A stretch of DNA of 64,000 bases from the NCBI GenBank assembly GCA_965220285.1, contig OZ244818.1, positions 1,240,001 to 1,304,000 on the forward strand, in the 5' to 3' direction. A model generated the notes under the pieces. That model searched no databases, had not been told where the DNA came from, and was given only the letters and a program-made list of their open reading frames with translations. Position 1 is the stretch's first letter, and each line of letters opens with the position of its first letter. Shown here piece by piece: positions 9,115 to 17,355 of this stretch. This DNA comes from Bin5 sp009843665. Lineage in GTDB: Bacteria > Chloroflexota > Anaerolineae > Caldilineales > Caldilineaceae. Made by a program: the position numbers and the translations under genes.

Positions 9115-10071
9115 CTAGTGGTATTGGGCCAGGCCGGCGATGGCGGCCCGGACTTCGCGGGCTATATCGCCTGGGACCGGCGGGTTGAAGGGTGCGCCTT
9201 CGCCGCCGTCGATGTCGTCGAAACCGCACTGGGCCATGGCGGAGATGACGGCGGAGTAGTTGTAGCGGCGGCCGTCGCGGAAGCGCAGCTCTTCAAGGGC
9301 GAAGATGGCGTCCTCGACGCGCTGGGACTCGGCGTGGTCGCCGGCGCGCTGGGCGTTGTTGATGGCGTCGGAGGCCTTGGAGTAGGCGACGGCGATGCCA
9401 GAAGTGTGGCCCTTGGTGCCGAGCTGGGAGGCGCGTGTGCAGCGGTCGCCGATGCCCCAGATGACGAGGCCGTTGTCGCCGATGGCGTGAACGAGGGGTT
9501 CTACGTCATCTTCGCCGGTGCCGACTTTGAGGCCGATGAAGGCTTCTGAGTCGCGGAAGAGTTTGCCCATCTGGGACAGGTCGCGGCTGTCTTTGAAGTA
9601 GTAGATGAGGCGGGCGCCGAAGCGGTCGTGCACCTCTTCGCCGAAGGCCATGAACTCGTTGTACATGCCAGCCGGGTCGTAGACACCGACGAGCGGCATG
9701 ACGAGATAGGCGTCGGGCGGACGCTGGAGGCCGGAGAGCTCGCCGATGAGGTCTTTGGCGTCGGCGAGGGGACTGGGGAGGACGCCGGCGACGTAGACGC
9801 CCTCATCGCCCATTTCGCGGGTGGTGATGTCGACGATGTGGACCTGCTCGGCGCGGGTCATCTGGTGGATGGGGCTGGTGCCGGCGATGGAAAGGACGCG
9901 GGGGCGGTTTTCGCTGAGGTTGTTGGTGCGCATGAGGTAGCGGATGTTTTTGAGATGGGCGTCGTAGTCGATGCTGCCGGCGCGGTAGGGCGCGCAGGGG
10001 ATGGCGGTGACGCCTTCGAGCGCGGTCAGCAGCTCAGAGATGGAGAGTTGGGGGGCGGTGGCGACGGTCAT
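9115..10071 (-). CDS. DapA-like (dihydrodipicolinate synthase family) aldolase
   Basis: A 318-residue class I aldolase fold protein. The Schiff-base Lys182 sits in Ile-Gly-Leu-Lys-Val-Gly, and the Tyr pair at 157-158 fits the family's catalytic Tyr region. An early Ala-Gly-Thr-Ser stretch (63-66) matches the substrate-binding loop. Together with the adjoining enolase-superfamily dehydratase (86 bp upstream) it makes a plausible dehydratase-aldolase pair that would convert a sugar acid to a 2-keto-3-deoxy acid and then cleave it. The pairing is inference from neighbourhood. Confidence 0.85.
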   Translation of the reverse strand: MTVATAPQLSISELLTALEGVTAIPCAPYRAGSIDYDAHLKNIRYLMRTNNLSENRPRVLSIAGTSPIHQMTRAEQVHIVDITTREMGDEGVYVAGVLPSPLADAKDLIGELSGLQRPPDAYLVMPLVGVYDPAGMYNEFMAFGEEVHDRFGARLIYYFKDSRDLSQMGKLFRDSEAFIGLKVGTGEDDVEPLVHAIGDNGLVIWGIGDRCTRASQLGTKGHTSGIAVAYSKASDAINNAQRAGDHAESQRVEDAIFALEELRFRDGRRYNYSAVISAMAQCGFDDIDGGEGAPFNPPVPGDIAREVRAAIAGLAQYH

Positions 10072-10156
10072 AGGGAGTCCTCCTGGGAAGGCGAGCGTTG
10101 CGGTGGCGCCTCTATCGGATCATGCGTATACGTTTCGAAGTATATGATTTGCGGTG

Positions 10157-11323
10157 TTAGCCGCCGTATTCTACCACTGACACGCGATTTCGCTCTACCC
10201 AATCCCAGTTGATGTCGACGCCGAGTCCCGGTCCCTGGGGGATGGAGACGTGGCCGTTGGCGTCGATGGCTTCGAGGTCGTCCACGTAGTCGACGTAGAG
10301 GTTGGGTTCGTGGCTGGCTGGGGCCTTGGGGTGGAGGAGGCCCATCTCGTAGTAGTTGGTGTTGCGAATGGCGGCCATGCACTGGCGCTGGGCGGGGCCG
10401 GGGCCATGGAATTCGAGATCGATACCGAGGGCTTCGCAGGCGTGGGCGAGCTTTATGACGCCGGTGATGCCGTCGTAGCCGACGTCGCCGCGCACGTAGT
10501 CGGTGGCGTCGGCGAGGGCGAAGTCGATGTGGGGTTCGAGAGAACGGACATGCTCGGTCTGGAGGATGGGCGTAGTGATGAGCTGGCGCAGCTTGCGGTG
10601 GGCGAACTGGGAGATGCCGCCGTCGCGATAGGGGTCTTCGTACCAGAAGAAGCGGTTTTCGTCGCAGGCCCAGCCGACTTTGACGGCGTCGCCGAAGGTC
10701 ATGAGCTCGCAGGCGGGGTCGAGCATTAGGTCCATCTTGTCGCCGACGCGTTTGCCGACGGCGTGGACGTTGGCGACTTCCTGGCTGACGGGGGCGCGGC
10801 CCCAGCCGTGGATCTTGAAGGCGGGATAGCCGAGGTCGAGGCAGTGCTCGGCGAAGTCGGCGAAGGCTTCGGGCGTTGAGAGGCCGTCGGGCTGGTGGTC
10901 GCCGTGGTAGGTGCTGGCGTAGCAGGGGATGCTGTCCTTGTAGCCGCCGAGCAGTTTGTAGATGGGCTGGTCGTAGAGTTTGCCGGCGATGTCCCAGAGG
11001 GCGATGTCGACGGGTGCGAAACCGATGCGAGCGACCTGGCGGAGGGCGCGTCGGACTTCGGTGTAGATGAGCTCGCGCTGGAGAGCGCTGCGGCCGATGA
11101 GGAAGTGGGTGAAGGTGGGGAGGGTGGAGTATTCGGCGCCGCTGCCACCGGCGTACTCGCCGACGATGCCCTGGTCGGTCTCGATGCGGAGGATGCTGCC
11201 CTGGGTCTTGATGCGGCTGCCGGGCTCGTAGACGAGGTTGAAGCCGTTGTAGTCTTTGCCGAGGTTTACGCGTTCGCTTTCGTAGGTATGGATTTCGATT
11301 TTGGTGATGATTGGGTCGGCCAT
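10157..11323 (-). CDS. Mandelate racemase/enolase superfamily sugar-acid dehydratase
   Basis: 388 residues with canonical mandelate-racemase subgroup active-site elements: Lys170-x-His172 (general base pair), metal ligands Asp202, Glu229 (Tyr-Glu-Asp-Pro) and Glu257 (Gln-Thr-Glu-His), and a late Glu-Phe-His-Gly-Pro. Unlike the protein at 2003-3079, all three acidic ligands are present. The Lys-x-His pattern is typical of acid-sugar dehydratases. First gene of the run MR-aldolase-sulfatase on the minus strand, so it probably feeds the aldolase. Confidence 0.88.
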   Translation of the reverse strand: MADPIITKIEIHTYESERVNLGKDYNGFNLVYEPGSRIKTQGSILRIETDQGIVGEYAGGSGAEYSTLPTFTHFLIGRSALQRELIYTEVRRALRQVARIGFAPVDIALWDIAGKLYDQPIYKLLGGYKDSIPCYASTYHGDHQPDGLSTPEAFADFAEHCLDLGYPAFKIHGWGRAPVSQEVANVHAVGKRVGDKMDLMLDPACELMTFGDAVKVGWACDENRFFWYEDPYRDGGISQFAHRKLRQLITTPILQTEHVRSLEPHIDFALADATDYVRGDVGYDGITGVIKLAHACEALGIDLEFHGPGPAQRQCMAAIRNTNYYEMGLLHPKAPASHEPNLYVDYVDDLEAIDANGHVSIPQGPGLGVDINWDWVERNRVSVVEYGG

Positions 11324-11608
11324 GGTTGTTCCTTGTGTGGGGTGGATTTGGGATGTGAAGGCGGTGTTATTGGGTGCGTTTATGTGCGTGTCCTGGGGCG
11401 CGTGGCCAATTGGCAGCGTGTAGTGGGTTGGTGGGAAGGGATTTGCCTTATTTTACACTGACTTAGGCGGGTTGGCATTTTGTTGGGGGGTTGTTGAATC
11501 AGGATTTGCGGGATTGATGAGGATTTTCGGGATGGAGGGCGATGGATGGGCAGGGCGCGGAGGGGACGGCGGGATGGGGTGGTGCCGGTGGGGTGAGTTG
11601 CTGTGCGA

Positions 11609-11629
11609 GGGCACCCACAAGGGGTGCCC
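11609..11629. repeat. GGGC..ACAAG..GCCC hairpin in 11324-11653 gap
   Basis: GGGCACCC (11609-11616), spacer ACAAG and GGGTGCCC (11622-11629) form an 8-bp hairpin followed by CCTAC. It is the same architecture as the hairpin at 15155 and the core of the array at 42743. It lies just beyond the 3' end of the minus-strand gene at 11654. The rest of this 330-bp gap has no recognisable feature. Confidence 0.75.
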
Positions 11630-11653
11630 CTACGAGATGCTGCGGATGGGAAG

Positions 11654-12028
11654 CTATGCCTGGCGTTGTCTTTTTTGGAACCAAAGGTCGAGGCCGAATG
11701 CGGCAAATATGCCGGCGAGGAGGGGAAGGAAGTTGTAGGGGGAGTCGGCGGTGAAGAGGGTGAAGGACAGCCATACGGAGAGGCCGATGACGGGGATGAA
11801 GATGGTGAGCGAGGCCCGCACTTCGGCCGGGGTTTTGCGTTTGTAGATCAGTACGTGGATGAAGTAAACAGCGGAGACGGCGATACACATGAACGCGTAG
11901 CGCAGGCGGAAGTCGGATTGGAAATAGGAGCCGCCAATCCAGTCGCCGAGGAGAAGGATTGCGAGGGTCCAGATGAGGCTTGAGTGCAGGTAAGGGACTT
12001 TTCGCCATCTGGCCAGTATTCTGTCCAT
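11654..12028 (-). CDS. Small membrane protein, paralog 1 of 3
   Basis: A 124-residue protein with about four hydrophobic segments and a basic C-terminal tail (Gln-Lys-Arg-Gln-Arg). I do not recognise the family. It shares with the next two genes a central Ile/Phe-(His)-x-Leu-Ile-x-Lys/Arg-Arg loop, a Trp-x-Ser-(Phe/Tyr) segment before an acidic Asp-Ser, and a final Ala/Val-Gly-Leu/Val-Asp helix, so the three are tandem paralogs. Start at ATG 12028 rather than the upstream in-frame codon at 12073 gives a sensible N-terminus (Met-Asp-Arg-Ile-Leu). Confidence 0.6.
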   Translation of the reverse strand: MDRILARWRKVPYLHSSLIWTLAILLLGDWIGGSYFQSDFRLRYAFMCIAVSAVYFIHVLIYKRKTPAEVRASLTIFIPVIGLSVWLSFTLFTADSPYNFLPLLAGIFAAFGLDLWFQKRQRQA

Positions 12029-12162
12029 AATCGGATGTGCCTCCCATTCATCCCATAGTATAGGGCGATGCATTGGAAATGATGCGTGATGAAGATTGGC
12101 TCCCTACCTCTTTGGCGAAGCCCGTCCCCGACTGGAGAAAGTCCCGACGCGTGGGGAGATTG

Positions 12163-12540
12163 TCATGCTTCGCGAAACCTTTTGCGAACAATGGAATCAA
12201 CTCCCCATGCAACGAAAAGTCCAGTAACAATGGGAAGATCGCCCAGGAAAGAATCGCCGTCAAAATATGCAAAGGAGACCCATATACCAGCACCGAAACC
12301 CGCAGCGGCGATTCCCAAAGTTAGAAGCTCGTCGCGAAGACTGCGCAACATTTCTCGTCTATAGATTAGGATATGCGCGTATGTGGTTGCCATTACCGCG
12401 CTTGTCACGAAGAAAAGTTCCAGCCGACCGTCGGACCCGGAAAAGAAGGCCGAGTGAATCCACATCGCGATAGCAACACTTGCAAACATCCCTAAGAATA
12501 GAGCGAGCTTGCCGGGGGTTTCCTTCCAATTGCGAATCAT
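12163..12540 (-). CDS. Small membrane protein, paralog 2 of 3
   Basis: A 125-residue unknown with four predicted membrane segments (roughly 11-30, 40-58, 72-92, 99-117). The cytoplasmic-type loop reads Ala-His-Ile-Leu-Ile-Tyr-Arg-Arg, and the end reads Arg-Lys-Arg-Phe-Arg-Glu-Ala. The Asp-Gly-Asp-Ser motif before the last helix matches Asp-Phe-Asp-Ser in paralog 3 and Ala-Asp-Ser in paralog 1. No function is assignable. Conservation of loop and tail across the three copies suggests that the fold is maintained by selection. Confidence 0.6.
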   Translation of the reverse strand: MIRNWKETPGKLALFLGMFASVAIAMWIHSAFFSGSDGRLELFFVTSAVMATTYAHILIYRREMLRSLRDELLTLGIAAAGFGAGIWVSFAYFDGDSFLGDLPIVTGLFVAWGVDSIVRKRFREA

Positions 12541-12680
12541 TAGTCGTGTGAAATCATGTTTAGTCTGAAAATTGATTCTGTCGAAACACTGCGTTCTTGC
12601 AGGGACAGAATACGGGTCTCAGTGCGTCTGCCGGAAGGCTGACCAACAAACGTCGGGGGCGATGGTGCATTCGGGGTGCA

Positions 12681-13106
12681 CTATGCCTTGCTAAATCGTT
12701 TGCGGTATAGGGCATACACTCCTTCGCCGACGAAAGGTCCAATCATTATGGGAAAAACGCTAGAGAAGGAGTCGAAGTCCAGGAAGGCATAGGAAATCCA
12801 CCACCCAACGGCCACCCCCCCACACCTCAGTCCTGTCTCTAAGAGGTAGTCGCCAAGACCTATTCGATTACAGATCAGGAAGTGGGCAACCTGACCTGGG
12901 ATTACCACTACGATGATGAGAATCGCATACAGGTAAGAGTCCAGATTGTTGTAGGCGGTAATGGCGGTGATCAAGGCGGCTAAGAATATCAGGGACCCGA
13001 CAGAGACTCCCAATATCTTCGTCTCGCTGAGGAATTCTGAGGTGCTGCAGAAGGCTGTGGCGAGGTTCTCGGCCAGCCCTTTTCGTTTCTGGGGAAAGCT
13101 TTGCAT
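12681..13106 (-). CDS. Small membrane protein, paralog 3 of 3
   Basis: A 141-residue unknown with a hydrophilic N-terminal extension of about 35 residues followed by four membrane segments. The ending Arg-Lys-Arg-Phe-Ser-Lys-Ala closely matches paralog 2, and Ala-His-Phe-Leu-Ile-Cys aligns with the loop of the others. ATG 13106 is preferred to an upstream TTG at 13124. It lies 28 bp beyond the stop of the Rieske gene on the same strand, so read-through from that operon is possible. Confidence 0.6.
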   Translation of the reverse strand: MQSFPQKRKGLAENLATAFCSTSEFLSETKILGVSVGSLIFLAALITAITAYNNLDSYLYAILIIVVVIPGQVAHFLICNRIGLGDYLLETGLRCGGVAVGWWISYAFLDFDSFSSVFPIMIGPFVGEGVYALYRKRFSKA

Positions 13107-13134
13107 GGTTGGAGGTGCCTTCAAACAGGTGCTG

Positions 13135-13611
13135 CTATGCGTGCAGCACGACCCAGCCGTCTTCGACGGTTACTTCGAAGCTTTCGACGGAGGGGTCTTC
13201 TTCTTCGGGCCCAGGTTGCTCGACGGTGACATCGTAGGTGCGGACGCGCAGGCGGTGGGGGTTGAAGACGGAGCGGCCGGTGGCGATGTCGAACTCCCAG
13301 CCGTGCCAGGGGCAGCGGAGAATCCGGCCGTCGCGTTCCCAGATGATCTCGCCGGGGGCGGTGGAGCGGGCGGTGCCGGTGATGGTGCCGCGGCAGAGGG
13401 GGGCGCCCTGGTGGGGGCAGAGGCTGCGGAGGGCGTAGTATTCGCCGTGGACGTTGAAGACGCCGATTGAGCGGCTGCGCACTTCGACGATTTTGCGTTC
13501 GCCGGCGGGCAGGTCGCTGACGCGGCAGATGGGATTGGGTTTGGTGCCGGCGCGGCGGGGCGTATTGCCGGCGGGCGACTGTGGGACTTGCTGCGGACTC
13601 TGAGTCGACAT
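13135..13611 (-). CDS. Rieske [2Fe-2S] ferredoxin-like protein
   Basis: A 158-residue protein with both Rieske cluster motifs: Cys65-Pro-His67 with Gln-Gly-Ala-Pro-Leu, and Cys100-Pro-Trp-His103-Gly-Trp. Residues 1-22 are Pro/Gln/Ser-rich and probably disordered. There is no oxygenase catalytic domain, so it is an electron-transfer component or a small Rieske protein. The start at 13611 is fixed by a GGAGAA ribosome site; the longer open frame upstream is an antisense-like shadow of the sulfatase. Only 22 bp separate it from the sulfatase stop, which indicates co-transcription. Confidence 0.85.
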   Translation of the reverse strand: MSTQSPQQVPQSPAGNTPRRAGTKPNPICRVSDLPAGERKIVEVRSRSIGVFNVHGEYYALRSLCPHQGAPLCRGTITGTARSTAPGEIIWERDGRILRCPWHGWEFDIATGRSVFNPHRLRVRTYDVTVEQPGPEEEDPSVESFEVTVEDGWVVLHA

Positions 13612-13633
13612 GTTTTCTCCGGTGGCAGTCACC

Positions 13634-15034
13634 TCAGTAGGGCCAGGCGCGGGGCAGCGGTCTTTCTGCGGCCAGAAGTTTGCGGCCCAGTTCGTGACGG
13701 GAGGCGGCGAGGTCGGAAGCATAGGCGGGGTCGGCGGACACGTCGCGGTAGTCGCCCCATTCGGTTGAAAGATCGTAGAGGTCTTCGGTGCCGTCGGCGT
13801 GGAGAAGGTAGCGGAAACTCTCGGTGCGGAGTGATTTCCAGCCGGTGTGCTCGGTGAGGGCGGAGGCGCCGCCGGGCGCGTCGCCGTGCAGGCGGGGCAT
13901 GAGCGAGCTGCCCTGCAGGTGGGGGGGAACCTGGATGCCGGCGAGGTCGAGGATGGTGGGCAGGACGTCGAGGGCCTCGGTGAGGCCTGAATCTCTACGG
14001 GCGGTGAAGGTGTCGCCGGGCGGGCGGATGAGGAGGGGGACGCGGCTGCACTGGTCGTGGGCGGGATAGCCTTTGCCGTAGCGAAGGTGTTCGCCGAGCC
14101 ATTCGCCGTGGTCGGAGGTGAAGATGACGACGGTGTCGCCGGCAATGCTCAGGTCATCGAGGGCGGCGAGGAGGCGGCCGACGTGGTGGTCGACTTCGCT
14201 GATCTGGCCGTAGTAGCCGTGGTGGGCGCGGCGCAGCTCTTCGTCGGGGTAGTTCTGCGGCCCGCGTTGCTCTTCGACTTCCGGCGGGAAGGCGGGAAGG
14301 GTGAGCGCGTCGGGGTCGTAGAGGTCGAAGTAGTGCTGGGGCGCGACCCAAGGGGAGTGGGGGGAGTAGATGCCGGCGATGCAGAGGAAGGGCTGGCCGG
14401 TGCGGGCCTGGTGGCGCATGAATTCGATGGACTGCTCGGCGACGAAGGCGGTGTGGGTCATGTCGTCGCGGCAGCGGGAGGCGAGAGGTTCTATGGGAAA
14501 GCGTTCGGGCGGGTGTTCGATGCCGTCCTCGATTTTCATGGTCGCCTGCCAGACCTCTGTCATGGGGGCCTGGCCGAGGCTGACGTGGGGGAGCTGGTCG
14601 GGGGCAAGGCGGCGGACCCAGGCGCGGTAGGCATCTTCATAGGAGCCGGGCTCGTCGGAGATTTCCAGGTGGTCGAAGCCGTAGGGCGGGTGTTGGGTAC
14701 GGTGATCGCGGTTGGCGTGGGGCTGGAAATGGAGTTTGCCGATGTTGGCGGAGCGGTAGCCGTAAGGGGCGAGGAGGCGGGGCAGGGTGACGGTATCTTC
14801 GGGCACGGGCACGCCCATGTGGGTGATGCCGAGGGTGGAGGGATATTGCCCGGTGAGAAAGCTGAGGCGGCTGGGCATGCAGACGGGGTTCTGGACGAAG
14901 CAGCGGTCGAAGTTGACGCTCTGGTTTGCCAGTCTGTCGAGGTGGGGCGTGTGGATATCGGGATTGCCGTTGACGCCGAGGCCGTCCCAGCGTTGCTGGT
15001 CGGTGTAGATGATGAGGAAGTTGGGACGGCGCAT
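13634..15034 (-). CDS. Sulfatase (arylsulfatase family)
   Basis: 466 residues. The N-terminal metal site is Tyr-Thr-Asp-Gln-Gln (10-14) and the formylglycine site is Cys52-Met-Pro-Ser-Arg56 followed by Leu-Ser-Phe-Leu-Thr-Gly. The mid-protein Thr-Ser-Asp-His-Gly-Glu-Trp metal motif is present. No signal peptide. It differs clearly from the sulfatase at 7593, so the two are not a recent duplication. Co-transcribed with the Rieske protein, which suggests an oxidative step linked to desulfation, though that link is only contextual. Confidence 0.9.
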   Translation of the reverse strand: MRRPNFLIIYTDQQRWDGLGVNGNPDIHTPHLDRLANQSVNFDRCFVQNPVCMPSRLSFLTGQYPSTLGITHMGVPVPEDTVTLPRLLAPYGYRSANIGKLHFQPHANRDHRTQHPPYGFDHLEISDEPGSYEDAYRAWVRRLAPDQLPHVSLGQAPMTEVWQATMKIEDGIEHPPERFPIEPLASRCRDDMTHTAFVAEQSIEFMRHQARTGQPFLCIAGIYSPHSPWVAPQHYFDLYDPDALTLPAFPPEVEEQRGPQNYPDEELRRAHHGYYGQISEVDHHVGRLLAALDDLSIAGDTVVIFTSDHGEWLGEHLRYGKGYPAHDQCSRVPLLIRPPGDTFTARRDSGLTEALDVLPTILDLAGIQVPPHLQGSSLMPRLHGDAPGGASALTEHTGWKSLRTESFRYLLHADGTEDLYDLSTEWGDYRDVSADPAYASDLAASRHELGRKLLAAERPLPRAWPY

Positions 15035-15150
15035 GGGGCTGGTCTCCTGCCGGATTGAATCGGGTTTGCGTAGGGACTACTCTACTATAATGGTTCTTCA
15101 GATTGCAATCCCTGGTATTGCGTAAGACGCGGCCTCAAATGGGGGAGAAT

Positions 15151-15362
15151 GCAAGGGCACCCACAAGGGGTGCCCCTACGGGGATCTGGAGGGGCGTGGT
15201 TTGGCGAAACTCCTTCGACTGGGCACCTGTTACCAATATCGACACCAGGTCGGCGAGGCATGTTGTTGGCCGGGGGCGTTGCGGGGGCTCCGCCCCCGCA
15301 CAAGGGAGGGCCGAATAGGCCCGACCGCCCGGAACTGCAGTAGTTAGTGGTTAGTGGTCAGA
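15151..15362. repeat. Composite hairpin repeat, copy A
   Basis: Modules in order: the GGGCACCC-ACAAG-GGGTGCCC hairpin (15155-15175), a CTACGGGGATCTG linker, a 60-bp block around GGGCACC..ACCAATATCGACACC (15217-15275), a 19-bp GC palindrome (15281-15299), a GGGCC-GAATA-GGCCC hairpin (15308-15322), and a short GTTAGTGGTCAG tail. The 19-bp core is exactly the reverse complement of the core in the other four copies. It occupies most of the gap 15035-15576. Confidence 0.8.
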
Positions 15363-15576
15363 GGCGGCGCTACCCCTGATTCAGATTTGCGCGAGATGGG
15401 TGCGGCTCCGGTGCTAGCAGAGGCATGGGGAAGTTTGCCCCCATTTTGGGAGGCACCCGATGGAAAAGGGGCGTTTACGCGAATGTGCCTTTGGTGCTAG
15501 TATGAATTTTGCTTTGGAGGTCCGGGGTGAACTCGATTCAAACAGCGTCGGTTTTCGGGAAAGCGAGGAGCAGAGC

Positions 15577-16548
15577 ATGATACGCGTAACCAAGCCCGAG
15601 GGATTTGGAAATATCGTTCTGGAAGAGGTCCCGATACCGCCTGTGGGGCCGAACGAGGTGCGGGTGCGGAGCAAGGTCAGTCTGATCAGCCGGGGCTCGG
15701 AGATCCTGCGGCGCTATATGCACGAGGAGGCGATCGACCCGCGGATTATGGGCTACTCGCTGGCGGGCGTGGTGGACGCGGTGGGGAGTGAGGCGGCGGA
15801 GCGCTTCCAGCCGGGGGACCGGGTGATGGCGTCGGCGCCGCATGCGCAGTATGTGGTGCAGCCGATCGCCTCGGAGATCGGGCCGCGGGTATGGCCGATT
15901 CCGAACGACATATCGTTTGAGGAGGCTACTTTTCTGCCGCTGGCGAAGAGCGGGGTTACGTGGGCGGCGTCGCCGGGGATCCGGCCCAGTCATACGATCG
16001 TTATCATGGGGCAGGGGCTGGTGGGCAACCTGGTGCTGCAGGGGGTGCGGCAGCATCTGTGCGAGCAGATTATCGTTGTGGATGCCATCGCGAAGCGCTG
16101 CCAGATGGGCCTGATTTTCGGCGCGGACCACGCTATCGACGTCAATGAGACGGACCCGGTGGAGCGGGTGATGGAGCTGACGGACGGGCGGGGCGCGGAC
16201 ATCGTGTTTGAGTGTGTGGGCGGTGCGCCGGGGCTGAAATCGTTTGCGCAGGCCCAGGAGATGGTGTGCGTGGGGGGAACGCTGCATTTGATCGGGCTGT
16301 ATCACGGGCAGCCGTTGCCGCTGGACGCGGGCAAGATCCAGCGGAGGCGTCTGATTGGGGGCTATTACGGTGAAGATCCGCCTGAGTACATGCTGGCGCG
16401 GACGGTGGAACTGATGCGGGAAGGGCGTATCCGCGTGGAGCCTCTGGTCAGCCACCGTTTTCCGTATCAGGAAGCTAAAGAGGCGTTCGATCTGCTGTAT
16501 GGACGGTTGGCAGAGGCGATGGGCGTGCTGCTGGTGTGGGAGGAGTAG
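15577..16548 (+). CDS. Zinc-independent MDR-type alcohol dehydrogenase-like oxidoreductase
   Basis: A medium-chain dehydrogenase/reductase of 323 residues from ATG 15577, which is preceded by a GAGGAG ribosome site. The open frame extends upstream to 15460 but that part looks non-coding. The catalytic zinc Cys of classical ADHs is replaced by Ser-Leu-Ile-Ser-Arg-Gly-Ser-Glu near 27-34, and there is no structural four-Cys lobe. The Rossmann motif is Gly-Gln-Gly-Leu-Val-Gly near 145. It is likely NAD(P)-dependent oxidation/reduction without zinc. It stands alone between repeat-rich gaps. Confidence 0.82.
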   Translation: MIRVTKPEGFGNIVLEEVPIPPVGPNEVRVRSKVSLISRGSEILRRYMHEEAIDPRIMGYSLAGVVDAVGSEAAERFQPGDRVMASAPHAQYVVQPIASEIGPRVWPIPNDISFEEATFLPLAKSGVTWAASPGIRPSHTIVIMGQGLVGNLVLQGVRQHLCEQIIVVDAIAKRCQMGLIFGADHAIDVNETDPVERVMELTDGRGADIVFECVGGAPGLKSFAQAQEMVCVGGTLHLIGLYHGQPLPLDAGKIQRRRLIGGYYGEDPPEYMLARTVELMREGRIRVEPLVSHRFPYQEAKEAFDLLYGRLAEAMGVLLVWEE

Positions 16549-16654
16549 GTCCACTGATATTTGGAAAGGCCGCTCATGGTTCCGCAATATGGGCATGTCT
16601 GCAGGCCCGTCGGGGATGCTCCTCGCTTAAAGGTTGTTAGAGACAAAACCGTTC

Positions 16655-16690
16655 GATCCACGAAGGAACGCGAAGGGGCGCGAAGAACAC
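16655..16690. repeat. GAAG-periodic unit, A/B hybrid
   Basis: A single unit that begins like type A (ATCCACGAAGG) and ends like type B (CGCGAAG-GGGCGCGAAGAACACC). The hybrid suggests recombination or drift between the two unit types. Confidence 0.7.
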
Positions 16691-16817
16691 CAAAGGTGTA
16701 CCGGATTTTCGTTGCGCGGCCCTGCGCGGCAAGGCAGTTGGCGCCCGCAAATCGCTGATATGGGAGACGTCAACGAGACCTGCAGGGCGGGAACTGGATT
16801 ACGAGAAATCGGACAAC

Positions 16818-17170
16818 TACCAAGCCATATTCTGTGTGTGTACTGAGTGCGGACTGCCTGGAGGGAATGTACCGTCAGTATTTTTGTAGCGGGCCCGCGA
16901 TGGTCATAGCGGTGAACGCTGGGCATATTTGGGAATGGGCTCGCCTGTCTTGCTTGCGCTGGCACACATACTTGGAATCTGCCACGACGCGGGGTTGGGG
17001 GGGCAAACCCGGCCGCCGCGAGACGCCAACTTCAAATTAGCCACACACTCGCTACGGCGCGGACAGAAGGGGGGGCGTTGCGGGGGCGGAGCCCCCGCAC
17101 AAGGGAGGGCCGACTAGGCCCGACCGCCCAGAACTGCAGTAGTCAGTGATCAGTGGTCAGTGGTCAGTGA
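16818..17170. repeat. Composite hairpin repeat, copy B, with a distinct 5' module
   Basis: A 150-bp 5' module (16818-16970) matches 50356-50500 at roughly three quarters of positions by eye, including TGGTCATAGCGGTG in both. It is followed by the 19-bp GC palindrome (17080-17098), GGGCC-GACTA-GGCCC, and a GTCAGTGGTCAGT tail (17137-17169). It fills most of the 16549-17355 gap, where I see no gene. Confidence 0.75.
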
Positions 17171-17355
17171 AAGCACAGATTTCTGGGTGATTGGCTTTGA
17201 GATGAGTGAGGAGAGAGATTCGCTCGCCTTGTGCGGTATCGCGGACTGAATAAGGTTCAGTCGTTGCGAAATCGGATCTCTATTGAGCCACTCCTCATCT
17301 GAGAGGTATAGTCAAGAAACAGAGAACCCAAAAACCAGTTGCAAGGAGAGAACCG

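Noticed and set aside
13612..14145. N-terminal extension of the Rieske gene
   Set aside because: The open frame extends up to 14145 but encodes Ser/Pro/Thr-rich nonsense within the sulfatase gene, and a ribosome site and Met at 13611 give a normal Rieske protein.
16818..16970. 5S rRNA or RNase P RNA gene
   Set aside because: Only a short string resembles either family, and the surrounding stem regions are not visible to me; it matches another repeat copy instead. Rated as a repeat and listed for a covariance search.
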